Source: Glandiceps talaboti (Eukaryota > Hemichordata > Enteropneusta > Spengelidae). From it: a stretch of DNA of 64,000 nt. The DNA is taken from positions 682,001 to 746,000 of the forward strand of contig NC_135550.1 in assembly GCF_964340395.1 (NCBI RefSeq), in the 5' to 3' direction. Position 1 is the stretch's first letter, and each line of letters opens with the position of its first letter. Shown piece after piece: positions 24,001-29,738 of the stretch. The position numbers and the translations under genes are program-made. A model generated the notes under the pieces. That model ran no database searches and had not been told where the DNA came from. It was given only the letters and a program-made list of their open reading frames with translations.

Positions 24001-25651
24001 CTGCAATCAGTTTCATTGAGAGCAATGACACTCAAAACAGTCTTCCTCTTGGCCTTAGCGTCAGGCAGAAGACGCAGTGAGATCCATGCTTTGGATGTGA
24101 GCAAGGGGAGAATTACCTGGTCTGAATCACAAGTAATTCTCAGGCCTCACCCGTCCTTCTTAGCAAAGAACCAGGTACTGGGGTCCTTTTCTTCCCCCAT
24201 TACCCTTCTTGCGCTCTCTAATTTGGTAGGTTCTGACAAACAAGAGAGATTACTTTGTCCGGTTCGAGCCATACGTTGGTATTTGCATCGTACCAAATCA
24301 TTCAGAGGAGAGAGATCGCGTCTCTTCATCCCTTATGACCCCGACAACAAGAGCGATTGTTCGGCAGCCATAATTTCTAAGTGGATTATTCAGACAGTCA
24401 GATGGGCATACCAGGAAGCATCTGATGATAGTTTAAGGTTATCCCGGGTCACAGCCCATGAAGTTAGAGCCATCTCAACTTCTTGGGCAGTACATGCAGG
24501 AATTCCAGTAGCAGAAGTACTCAAAGCTGCTACTTGGCGTTCTCCTAATTCTTTTATAAGCTACTATCTTAGAGATATGGCCCAGGATGCATCTGAATTG
24601 CAGTCTCTGGGTCCAGTCTGTGTCAGTCAGCACATTGTATAATTGGGATGTCAGGAACTCCCCCCTCCTAATTGGCTGACAAATTCTAACCCAATAGTAG
24701 TATAATAAAGGTGAGTATTTTCGATGAACAGAATTGAAGTTTCTACCGAAACTAATTTCTGTGAAGAGAAAATACTCACCTTTATGTGAATCCCTCCCAC
24801 CACCCCACAGTTCCTGTTTCGTGTACTTTTCCGTATTTTTGTCTGTTAATATGACAAAATTTAGTACTGGAGGGAAAAGGGGCATCATGGGATAGCCACA
24901 GGTGGGTCAGGGGTCACGACTTTATTTTGCGAAGTTAGGCTAAAAGCAAAAGGGTAACCCAATAGTAGTATAATAAAGGTGAGTATTTTCTCTTCACAGA
25001 AATTAGTTTCGGTAGAAACTTCAATTATCACCAGAAGTTCCATCTTTATGTATGCAACTTTTCCTGATCGTGTATTTTCCTAATTTTGTGACTATCTAAT
25101 ACCATGAATAATTTGACAGAACCCCATGACACGTAAGTGCAAGTGTGGCGTACCCAAGGTATTTGCATGAGTGCTTTGTAGTTCTCTGAGCCCGTACTTT
25201 CACGAGCGTAGCAATAAAGTGAAAGTGCAGCAGAAAACACTGCAAGTACGAGTGCAAATACCCCTGAGTACCCATACTGGAACTCATGTGGCATGGGGTT
25301 ATGCTATTATTTCATGTGTTTATCTTAAATGGAAAATTTCCATGTGCAATTTCATATGTAGTGAACGATCACATCCTCATTTGAATATCATTTGCATACA
25401 GGTATGGAACAATGGTTTCATTGTTGCACTGCAGTGAAAATACCACTATGCATATGCTTCGGTCCAAGTAATCTATGGTACATATGTAATAATCAGTTTT
25501 ATTTGAGTATTACTGTTAACTCCATTGTTTTAATCTTTCTAGGACTGACATGGTTACATCAAGACTATCATCCGTGAAACCTGGGTTTAAATATCTAATT
25601 CGACTTGTAGCAAGTATTGATGAGCTTCTCAAGAAACCAGTATCACTGTAA
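122..25651 (+). CDS. KNL1: KNL1-like kinetochore scaffold protein, C-terminal RWD domain (five 3' exons)
   Basis: Exons 122-190, 8554-8657, 15361-15461, 17779-17904 and 25543-25651 all have GT-AG borders and successive phases match (1, 0, 2, 2). Together they give an open frame of about 168 residues ending at TAA 25649-25651. The product shows the pattern of a kinetochore RWD domain: a strand-rich start, a helix, a segment ARQLVSEMEHIKF, then the hallmark FELIPGKYPWCEV followed by NFVNKIG, and a closing helix KPGFKYLIRLVASIDELL. In animals this end of KNL1 docks the protein on the MIS12 complex at kinetochores. The MELT repeats and coiled coil expected upstream lie outside the window. Introns of 8.4, 6.7, 2.3 and 7.6 kb are filled with transposons but the coding exons are intact. 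The family call is from remembered motif pattern, not a search; another kinetochore RWD protein is the main alternative. Confidence 0.72.
191..1130. other. intron start: R1 repeat 5' end, otherwise no gene
   Basis: Positions 261-410 are a fragment of the R1 family (hairpin start AGCACAACTGAAC, then a GTCT-rich stretch and AAACAACTTAAAGTCA). The rest is AT-rich intron with no supported gene. Confidence 0.6.
1127..1170. repeat. (GA)n microsatellite
   Basis: About 44 bases of near-perfect GA dinucleotide repeat. Confidence 0.95.
1350..3164 (+). pseudogene. decayed hAT-superfamily transposase
   Basis: Collinear fragments in shifting + frames match the order of a hAT transposase of the zinc-finger/DUF4371-like type. 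First comes the RNase H-like start with FSIMLDETTDV near 1700-1730. Then come GISTDSAGVMTGKKSGVV near 1940-1990, PYIKKFTSILRQ and VRMAGLHAIQ near 2080-2175, and LLPNVNKLSRVLQ near 2400. The C-terminal dimerisation block around TFSQLNLVKTVLRNHL and DYDYCATLPSWAEKKNRR ends at a stop at 3162-3164. At least four frame changes and internal stops make it non-functional. I did not identify its terminal repeats. It lies in the first long KNL1-like intron and should have no effect on that product if spliced out. Confidence 0.8.
3307..3315. repeat. 9-bp target-site duplication (left), ACAATTAAT
   Basis: The same nine bases recur at 4728-4736, directly after the element that starts at 3316. Confidence 0.8.
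3316..4727. mobile_element. 496-bp MITE with 9-bp TSD (copy 1), split by a TTAA element
   Basis: It begins TAGTCTATCTGCTAGAC and ends GTTTAGCAGCAAGACTA, which are imperfect terminal inverted repeats, and is flanked by the nine bases ACAATTAAT. After removal of the nested insertion at 3507-4418 plus its TTAA duplication, the length is 496 bp, as for copy 2 at 6827-7322. Nine-base duplications are usual for Mutator-like elements, so I infer a MULE-type non-autonomous element. No coding capacity. Confidence 0.8.
3507..4418. mobile_element. 912-bp inverted-repeat element flanked by TTAA
   Basis: TTAA occurs at 3503-3506 and 4419-4422. Inside, AGTGTACATGCAAAGGTACA is mirrored at the right end, and the terminal inverted repeats extend for roughly 65 bp. 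Copy 2 of the host element (near 7014) shows the nearly empty site. TTAA duplication suggests a piggyBac- or Kolobok-type non-autonomous element. A related fragment lies inverted at about 36,280-36,395. No open frame of note. Confidence 0.78.
4728..4736. repeat. 9-bp target-site duplication (right), ACAATTAAT
   Basis: Matches 3307-3315. Confidence 0.8.
5073..5419 (-). mobile_element. LINE 3' fragment (CR1/L2-like reverse transcriptase tail)
   Basis: On the minus strand the frame from 5419 to 5201 encodes the common LINE C-terminus GDRAFKSCAPRLWNWLPVAL followed by LKSNLKTYFF and a stop. Downstream are an A-rich stretch and an (ATT)n tail at 5073-5095. The copy is 5'-truncated and interrupts one arm of the palindrome, so it inserted after the palindrome formed or was lost from the other arm. 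CR1/L2 assignment is by motif memory. Confidence 0.75.
5640..5850 (-). other. unrecognised open frame in the palindrome loop
   Basis: A 65-codon minus-strand frame (5845-5648) lies at the palindrome centre and reads like an ordinary hydrophilic, Gln/Leu-rich peptide (KNLELQVKHLQQEVQ). It has no splice context I can defend and may be chance or a remnant of the element's own gene. Confidence 0.25.
6818..6826. repeat. 9-bp target-site duplication (left), GACAAAAGG
   Basis: Repeated at 7323-7331 after the element. Confidence 0.85.
6827..7322. mobile_element. 496-bp MITE with 9-bp TSD (copy 2)
   Basis: Starts TAGTCTATCTGCTAGACC and ends GTCTAGCAGCAAGACTA, flanked by GACAAAAGG on both sides. The sequence matches copy 1 (3316-4727) in the same orientation and lacks the TTAA insertion. 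The flanking host sequence is inverted relative to copy 1 and the insertion point differs. The two copies are therefore separate insertions. Confidence 0.85.
7323..7331. repeat. 9-bp target-site duplication (right), GACAAAAGG
   Basis: Matches 6818-6826. Confidence 0.85.
7466..8553. other. intron, with an R1-family 3' module at 7900-8130
   Basis: 7900-8130 carries two degraded units of the R1 tandem module (ATGCCTAGCA, GACCACRCCCATAGC) and the R1 end TACTACAACACCATTGGTGC plus T-run. No gene seen. Confidence 0.6.
8554..8657 (+). CDS. KNL1: KNL1-like exon b
   Basis: A strong pyrimidine-rich acceptor (TCTATCATTGTCAG) precedes the exon and a consensus donor GTAAGT follows it. It encodes 34 full codons (start DASPCAQLAHRMALG, end TTKKLPL). 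It begins in phase 1 and ends in phase 0, matching both neighbours. Confidence 0.75.
8658..8982. other. intron, no gene seen
   Basis: AT-rich sequence without a supported feature. Confidence 0.5.
8983..9249. repeat. (ACAT)n microsatellite
   Basis: About 265 bp of ACAT tetramers with a few ACAC interruptions. The long Tyr/Val/Cys or His/Thr/Tyr open frames over it are artefacts. Confidence 0.97.
9330..10270. repeat. degenerate dispersed repeat and TIR-element remnant
   Basis: 9330-10080 resembles R1 in style (Tyr/Val-poor text with a GTCTGTCTG segment and 'tctaccaaat' phrases) but is a different family. It contains repeated motifs such as GACCTTGAAGGTC. 10092-10115 matches the terminal repeat ATTATACCAGTATATTGATGG of the element at 45,389. 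Confidence 0.45.
10255..10390. repeat. second, partly deleted copy of the 46.36-kb palindrome
   Basis: Shares AGCGATAAACYACCCCCTGG, GGTATACCA, TTTTGACCAGTGAACTCA and TTTATTGCTTAAATA with 46,350-46,505, but most of the right arm is missing. Confidence 0.65.
10391..11108. other. intron, no gene seen
   Basis: A short hairpin (CCTCTCAGAGGTCGGTGAGG near 10465) is the only local structure noted. Confidence 0.5.
11190..11640 (+). repeat. 22-bp minisatellite, left foldback arm
   Basis: Tandem units of the type CATTCTTATTTGGTCATGAT with small length variants. Confidence 0.95.
12337..12722. repeat. inner inverted repeat of the foldback element
   Basis: 12,337-12,514 and 12,547-12,722 are inverted copies sharing TATAAGCCAAACGTTTATGA, CGTGATCG-type and GTTGTGTCTTGGGGTAGTT segments. 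They leave a loop of about 30 bp. Confidence 0.8.
12732..13380 (+). pseudogene. broken integrase-type (IS3EU-like) transposase inside the foldback element
   Basis: An ATG at 12732 opens 67 codons (MASLVARVCQDIRVLIRN onward) to a stop at 12,933. The reading then continues with stops through SREQLIFFLCEGFIIPK (near 13,010-13,070), a helix-turn-helix SARTVERRLSQHGLS (from 13,088), LTDDELETKVEHIIEHCPTL, MKRLHGILLSMGTRV and RRRQYNVPCPNTLA. This order fits eukaryotic proteins with an N-terminal HTH followed by an rve-type integrase core. The gene stops at PNTLA, just before the catalytic core should begin, because it runs into the right arm. It therefore cannot be catalytic. I infer an internally deleted element; the IS3EU name is tentative. 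Confidence 0.7.
13537..15200 (-). repeat. 22-bp minisatellite, right foldback arm
   Basis: About 1.66 kb of the unit AAATAAGAATGAAATMATGA with CC insert and variants ATAACC/ATGACC/ACGACC. Long Phe/Leu/Ile/Ser-rich frames over this array are repeat artefacts. Confidence 0.97.
15361..15461 (+). CDS. KNL1: KNL1-like exon c
   Basis: Pyrimidine-rich acceptor (TTTTGTGTTTGTAG) before it and donor GTAAGG after 15461. It encodes LLHCVSSAVCCARQLVSEM onward and ends in phase 2. A second donor, GTAGAG after 15441, gives the wrong phase for exon d, so the later donor is preferred. Confidence 0.75.
15752..17778 (+). mobile_element. R1-family dispersed repeat (interrupted copy) filling the intron
   Basis: It has the R1 order: GGCATAGCAAATTGTCTGTC, AACTTAAAGTCAAA, ACCGATTGCCATGATATTTG, GGTCCATTACCTTGGGTGTC, AATTCCAAAA, the GACCATGCCCATAGCAACAG tandem module at 17,250-17,700, and the end GCTACAATGCCATTGGC. 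16,200-16,930 is unrelated and contains C17 (16,521-16,537) and G-runs at 16,748-16,830. A LINE fragment is embedded at 17,104-17,247. Confidence 0.7.
17104..17247 (+). pseudogene. LINE reverse transcriptase fragment inside R1
   Basis: Encodes WTAVTSGVPQGSILGPLLF then FYINDLPNYVNPKS, the conserved palm block preceding the catalytic FADD motif in CR1/L2/Jockey-type LINEs. R1 sequence resumes on both sides (GCTGAAATTTGATGAGGATG before, GGGATGGGTAGG after). The fragment is only about 145 bp. Confidence 0.75.
17779..17904 (+). CDS. KNL1: KNL1-like exon d (RWD signature)
   Basis: The acceptor TTTTTTTTATACAG ends at 17778 and the donor GTGAGC follows. It encodes 41 full codons including KTKFIIIFELIPGKYPWCEV and NFVNKIGKM, the most recognisable part of the domain. 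It starts with one base completing a Cys codon and ends with AG, completed by the G of the last exon. The R1 repeat reaches to within about 11 bp of the exon. Confidence 0.78.
17905..18981. other. intron before the DIRS element, no gene
   Basis: AT-rich. A loose duplication around 18,230-18,310 and 18,560-18,640 (TATTTTTCTTCATT...GAAAA) is visible. Nothing else supported. Confidence 0.5.
18982..19130. repeat. DIRS left inverted terminal repeat
   Basis: Starts AATTCTGTTCATCGAAAATA. The inner part (ATGATGCCCCTTTTCCCTCC) is the complement of 24,858-24,900. Confidence 0.9.
19402..21694 (+). CDS. DIRS gag-like protein, split by a frameshift in a C8 run
   Basis: The first part (ATG 19402 to TAG 20274) starts with a Cys/His cluster, CGHVFHMEDLHKFCPSCRKC then PCKTVCGHW (residues 10-48), a probable zinc-binding fold. 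A Ser/Pro-rich region and a Pro/Tyr-rich end follow. A second frame continues from about 20,252 to 21,694 with an RS-rich stretch (RGRERSRSPYDRS, SRSPRRSHSPPRR), a mixed helical region and a basic GRGRGRQTSRGHGRGK tail typical of nucleic-acid-binding gag-like ORFs. The frames join if one C is removed from the C8 run at 20,244-20,251. This suggests one original protein with a homopolymer indel or sequencing error, though a programmed shift is possible. ATG 19402 is chosen because the Cys/His region follows directly. Confidence 0.75.
21672..23776 (+). CDS. DIRS reverse transcriptase - RNase H - methyltransferase-like protein (frameshifted)
   Basis: The frame overlaps the gag-like end by 23 bases and has no ATG near its start. 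The RT part carries VPKKSGGWCPILNLTALNQF, ASIDLKDAYFHVPI, LPFGLATAPRIFTRI and the catalytic YLDD at 22,350-22,361. The RNase H part begins with SLFTDASKEGWGAH. It then hits a stop at 22,890-22,892, just after G6 (22,882-22,887). The neighbouring frame resumes with HINWLELKAVFLAL, LHSDNTTVVAYVNK and HLPGRLNRIADALSR. The last part, DLFATYHNKKLPMFV to ISWEGILAYAYPP, fits the Dam-like methyltransferase region found in DIRS elements. The product would copy the element RNA into DNA. As assembled it is interrupted. Confidence 0.85.
23185..24642 (+). CDS. DIRS tyrosine recombinase
   Basis: Open frame of 485 codons starting at ATG 23185 and overlapping the RT frame by about 590 bp, as usual for DIRS elements. 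The recombinase proper is the C-terminal 300 residues. A SAM-like DNA-binding domain contains TLSTYNSKWERFCDWCQ. The catalytic domain shows Arg in SGRRRSEI (295-297), HEVR (425-428), Trp 451 in TWRSPNSF and the nucleophile region SYYL (460-461). It would insert the circular DNA copy by site-specific recombination. This frame is uninterrupted and could be functional. The true start may be internal, because the first 150 residues mainly shadow the RT frame. Confidence 0.88.
   Translation: MGDPPGGSKSGLRSLGNPPAGSLCNLPQQKTANVRSSNSGHKGSSDGCAVNLMGGNISVCLPSNSDSSSGPSQGTGGGCSPYSDRTAMAKSVLVPLASVSSSRLPNSTPTEDRPSLTGSEHCSPQPRDFSSSRIQTIEKSLVQKGFSTDSAAVIARPQRASTLSTYNSKWERFCDWCQRRQIDPIHITIRDFADFLLDLFNVKKFAVKTIMVYRAAIASTIKSTGGKDFGQDKVLSSMIRHFHIKRPPKPISVPQWNLALVLRVLEKAPFEPLQSVSLRAMTLKTVFLLALASGRRRSEIHALDVSKGRITWSESQVILRPHPSFLAKNQVLGSFSSPITLLALSNLVGSDKQERLLCPVRAIRWYLHRTKSFRGERSRLFIPYDPDNKSDCSAAIISKWIIQTVRWAYQEASDDSLRLSRVTAHEVRAISTSWAVHAGIPVAEVLKAATWRSPNSFISYYLRDMAQDASELQSLGPVCVSQHIV
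24697..24782. repeat. DIRS internal complementary region
   Basis: Reads TAATAAAGGTGAGTATTTTC-GATGAACAGAATT then GAAGTTTCTACCGAAACTAA onward. The two halves are complements of the element's left and right ends, meeting at AATT. Confidence 0.9.
24858..25026. repeat. DIRS right inverted terminal repeat
   Basis: Complement of 18,982-19,130 plus a unique tip TTTCGGTAGAAACTTCAATT that is represented in the internal complementary region. Confidence 0.9.
25543..25651 (+). CDS. KNL1: KNL1-like terminal exon
   Basis: Acceptor TTTTAATCTTTCTAG, then G completing an Arg codon. It encodes 35 residues (SRLSSVKPGFKYLIRLV, ASIDELLKKPVSL) and TAA. The G..YL..LV helix is the expected closing helix of the KNL1 RWD domain. 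Confidence 0.78.
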
Positions 25652-26895
25652 ATAGAACCAGTTTATGTGATGTTGTGATAGTAGTATATGCATAAGTAAT
25701 GTCCTCAACTTTATTCTTTTCCAAGGCTCTGAATCTGTTACTTTTTTATATCAAAAAAGAAAACTTTCGTTCTCATTTCATTAGTATCAACTACCCATAG
25801 AGCCCTGATATGTCATTTAGACAAGGTTTTTATAAGTCCCCAAATCATTTTTGTATTTTCTTAAAACCTGTGTTAGTGAATTGATATTAAAACCAGGTTA
25901 TAAATGTCAGTTGGCAGACATAAACTTGGTTACTGCTTTGAAGACATGCTCTATTGAGTTTGATTGAATTTGACTATTCTTTCAGACTATCACTTTAACC
26001 ATAGCACAATCCATCAAATGTATAGCTATCTTTAAAGAAAGAGAGAAGAGAAAAATGATGCATCCTTTTTCATGTAGAATTTGAAAAGGAGAACATTTAT
26101 GAATTTTTTGAAGATATGATATAAAATAATAAAGGCTAGATTTTGATATTTTTGTTATGGTCACTAGTGTATGTATAGTAGTTTGTATTCACCAGGCATG
26201 TACTTGGAATGGAAAGCTTCAATTTGAAATACATTGTACATAGTATTTGGGTAATATTTGTTTTTATCGTTATTTGTTACACTCACTTATGTCTTGTTGT
26301 TTATGAAATACTAACATGCAATACAGTGTGATCGTATGTTCTGTAAACATGTTCTAGTTGTTGTACCATACTTTCAAAGATTTAGAAGAGTTTAAGAGAT
26401 TACATCTGTACCGTTCTGTCCTGTCAAAGTAAATATGAATGACAAAGCAAATTTGCCTCAATTTCATTATTATTTGTCACATTATATACTTAAGGAGAAT
26501 TATAGTTGTACAAAAAATGAAAAGGAAATTACAAAAGAAGACGGCTTTCATTTTGCAATTTGTCAGATGTTCGTACACTTCTGAAACAGTAGTCAAGGAT
26601 TTGTTGTTGAGATCATCAAACATGCCTGAATTCAACATTGAAATGTTTGAAGAGATTAGCAATTTTGCTGAAGAGTTTATATCTTCTGTAAAACACAGAA
26701 TGTATAGTTGTAGATAAGAAACTACGTTCAGAGGAAATGCTGCCATTCATAGTTTTACTTATGATCTCATGACAAGTTGTACAAGTGACTCTTTCAGCCA
26801 GTTTTATATGCCCAGATCTTATATTTGTAGTGTATTGATAAATGTTAGTATTTAACTTTAACTTACAGTCATTATTGAACCATTAACCTTTACAC
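25652..26895 (+). other. probable 3' UTR and intergenic sequence; AATAAA at 26128-26133
   Basis: The first AATAAA after the stop lies about 480 bp downstream. The sequence beyond is AT-rich. A 92-codon frame at 26439-26717 has no recognisable domain and no supporting signals. Confidence 0.4.
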
Positions 26896-26899
26896 CACC

Positions 26900-27345
26900 A
26901 TGTTGGCATATATGCAAACATTTCTGGGTTCCCAGGCCATGTTAGTCTCAGTTATCCAGCCTCTCGCCTACTAGACCACCCCAAACAAGAGTCTGGGAAA
27001 ACCACGTTCCAACTACCCCAACGATGGAAGTCACACAGTACACTTCTTCCAAGAATAAAAAATGAACTTACGAGGCTTGTCTGTTGTTACTAATATATAT
27101 CAGTCACTTGAGAAGTGATAATCAGTAGCAAAGGTACCCAAATCGTTCAGCCTGCAATGTTGGACATGAAGTACTCCCCATAATGCACTGCTCCAGAGGC
27201 TACTTCCATGGGTGAGTTGAAATCTCATTTCCCCAGACTTTCGTTTGGGGTGTCTCATAGGCAGAGCCCCAGCGGAGGCTGGGTAACCAAGACTAAGGCC
27301 ATGTCAGCATATATGCAGACAGTCCTTTCCAGGTTCCAAGGCCAC
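26900..27345. repeat. inverted-repeat (MITE-like) element
   Basis: GGCATATATGCAAAC, CCAGCCTCTCGCC and CACCCCAAACAAGAGTCTGG on the left recur inverted as CCAGACTTTCGTTTGGGGTG, GGAGGCTGGGTAACC and AGCATATATGCAGAC on the right. Arms are roughly 100-130 bp and diverged. Ends were not fixed. Confidence 0.55.
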
Positions 27346-27561
27346 ATCTACATATATGTAGGCAAGTTAACTCATTTGCATAAGCCAAATTTTCACCTCT
27401 TCACCTCATATCTGGTTAAATTTATAGTTAGGATTGGTTGTATGTTTTATTATTCCTTTCAAGGTAAATTGATAATTGAAGAGCAGGTAAGATCATCCTC
27501 TGTAGTGGAAAAAGTCCTTGACCTAGGGAGACTTTTGCATGAAACGTCTATGGCATCTTAA

Positions 27562-28017
27562 AGGGGAACGCCACTCCAGAAAATAGAAACAGATTCATAA
27601 AGTATGGGTACTGGAGTCATTTCATGATTTTACATCACCTACAATTACCGGTATTTACAATTTCAGAGAAACATCTGGTTGATGTTGTGCATGTGTAAGG
27701 TATCTTTGCTATGGGCTATTACATCATGGGAGATAGCAGAAATATGTTATTCAATGGTTGAACACTGAATAATCACAACAACTGTTTAATACACTGAAGT
27801 ATAGCATTTTGTACTCATGAATATTTAATTTTCAACCATTGAATAAGTTAAATGTATTTCTACAGATTCCCATGATGCAATAGCCCACAGCAAAGATAAC
27901 CTATAAATGCACAAGATCAACTTGATGTTTCTCTGAAATCATAAATAATTGTATGGAATGACTTTCCAGAATCCATGTTTTATGAAAATATTTCTATTTC
28001 CTGGAATGGTGTTCCCT
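27562..28017. mobile_element. 456-bp inverted-repeat MITE
   Basis: Begins AGGGGAACGCCACTCCAGAA and ends TTCCTGGAATGGTGTTCCCT. The arms remain inverted-repeat-like inward for about 170 bp (e.g. GGGCTATTACATCATGGGA against TCCCATGATGCAATAGCCC). No clear target duplication and no coding frame. Confidence 0.75.
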
Positions 28018-28430
28018 ATGACATGTTTTGTGTAATAATTTCTAGTCACTTCTTCCCTATACCTGCAACTGCTGTCAATGATACATTCACAGTTACTTAT
28101 ACATAGATATTGTACCTGTGAGTTAGTTTATGTGTAAGTATAGTGTAGTAAGAGGTTGCAATCTTGTGAAAGCTTACTTTTGACTGTGATGTGAGTTGGA
28201 TTTTAGCACACTATAGTGTTACATTGACATCATCAATAGATGTACACACAGATAAAATGACAATGGAAGGTACTGGTACTTTTTTGGGTGCAAACCCAAT
28301 ACAAGTTATCATCATGTTTATGCTATCATACGGCGCCCATTTACTAGACACAAAGATTCATTACTGTTGGCTCTCCTATAAATGATTGGCTTATCAGTAA
28401 CGAGTGTACACAACAACAACTATTTCAATA

Positions 28431-28705
28431 CTGCAGGCCATACTGCATCAAGAGCAAGTCATATTATGATTCACTATACTGCAGGCCATACTGCATCAAG
28501 AGTAAGTCATATGATTCACTATACTGCAGGCCATACTGCATCAAGAGTAAGTCATATTATGATTCACTATACTGCAGGTAATACTACATCAAGAGTAAGT
28601 CATATTATGATTCACTATACTGCAGGCCATACTGCATCAAGAGTAAGTCATATTATGATTCACTATACTGCAGGTAATACTACATCAAGAGTAAGTCATA
28701 TTATG
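28431..28705 (+). repeat. 48-bp minisatellite, six units
   Basis: The unit runs CTGCAGGCCATACTGCATCA-AGAGTAAGTCATATTATG-ATTCACTATA. Units 3-4 and 5-6 alternate between GGCCATACTGC and GGTAATACTAC forms, a small higher-order repeat. Confidence 0.95.
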
Positions 28706-28795
28706 GAAGAAAACTGTTCCAGTTACAGCTGTAATTGCAACTGTCAACCTTCTGTATAGTGGTAGATTTACTCTTTGTATATTACCTTGTTATTG

Positions 28796-29130
28796 TGGTG
28801 GCATCATGATGGTTGGAGTGGCCGACTTTGAATCTACAGGTTACAGGTTCAAGCCCCATAGCTGCCATTTGTTTCTGAATGGCTAAGGTCCTTGGACAAG
28901 ATTTGAACCATGGCTATGCCAGCTTATAATTGGGCACCTGGTAGGATAGAGGTTGCAATGTGAATGTTTTAATCCTATGTGCTTATAGAGGCTGCAATGG
29001 ATTTTATGCTCCCCAGGGAGTTGAGGAAGTAAAGGACTGTTGAGCCGCTTTAGATCCGTGACGGGTAATAATTGTAAAGCGCTTTGAGCACGGAGTGGAA
29101 AAGTGCTATATAAAAACTAACATTATTTAT
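28796..29130 (+). mobile_element. tRNA-derived SINE with L2-like tail
   Basis: Near the start, GATGGTTGGAGTGGCC resembles a pol III A box, and GGTTACAGGTTCAAGCCCC contains a B box (GGTTCAAGCC). The body follows and ends with GTAAAGCGCTTTGAGCACG and AAAAGTGCTATATAAAAAC, a tail shared by many L2-mobilised SINEs. A partner LINE would supply the enzymes. Confidence 0.75.
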
Positions 29131-29738
29131 CAATACTAAGGAATCTAGGATCATGTTATCAATTTTAGTTTGATATTCCTTGTGATCTGATAGATTTTCT
29201 CATAACTAATCCTGCAAAATTGTAAAAATGTTATGTAGTGATATGTTGTTACATGGTATTGAAATAAAAGTCAAAGCATGTCAATAGAAACTTTTACTTT
29301 TGTGTCACATTTTATTCAAGGTCATTTATTCATTTTGAAAAATCTTGAAAACAGTGTCAGATTCCAAATCAAAAGAAGAGGTGAATTTAAAAGAAAAGCA
29401 ATGCATGATTTCACACATTTTATATTATTTATGTTACAGTTGATGTCTCTACAATTGTCTACATTTAAAATCGAGTTCCAGTATGTACACAGAAACACAC
29501 ACACACACACTCATTCTCCTGGCTATCTTTAATGAAAATCAAAATCACACAAGCAGTAACAGTAACCTGTTCAATGCACACATCATAGTCTTTCTGTCAA
29601 TGTTGTTTTCACTACCATAAAGTCTTGACAGTTCAATAGCCAGGTTGAAAAGGACAGAATTATGTTTTGGTAAATAAGCTAGATCTTGATGTGCATGTGA
29701 TGGAATAGCCATTTGCTCACTTTGGTTTTTCAGCACAT

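Larger units (their letters stand above)
18982..25026 (+). mobile_element. DIRS-type tyrosine-recombinase retrotransposon, structurally complete
   Basis: Inverted terminal repeats lie at 18,982-19,130 and 24,858-25,026 (shared GGTGAGTATTTTC, ATAGTAGTATAATAAAGG, CAAAATTTAGTACTGGAG). An internal complementary region at about 24,697-24,782 joins the complement of the left tip (GATGAACAGAATT) to that of the right tip (AATTGAAGTTTC). This is the DIRS-1 layout used to rebuild a circular intermediate for recombinase-mediated insertion. In between lie gag-like, RT/RNase H/methyltransferase-like and tyrosine recombinase frames. No flanking duplication is expected. It sits in the last KNL1-like intron in the sense orientation. 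Two homopolymer frameshifts interrupt its frames. Confidence 0.9.

Noticed and set aside
26439-26717. 92-codon + strand frame after the KNL1-like gene
   Set aside because: AT-rich, no homology recognised, no splice or start context; could be 3' UTR.
27208-27561. 117-codon + strand frame
   Set aside because: Its first half is the right arm of the inverted-repeat element at 26.9-27.3 kb; no domain recognised.
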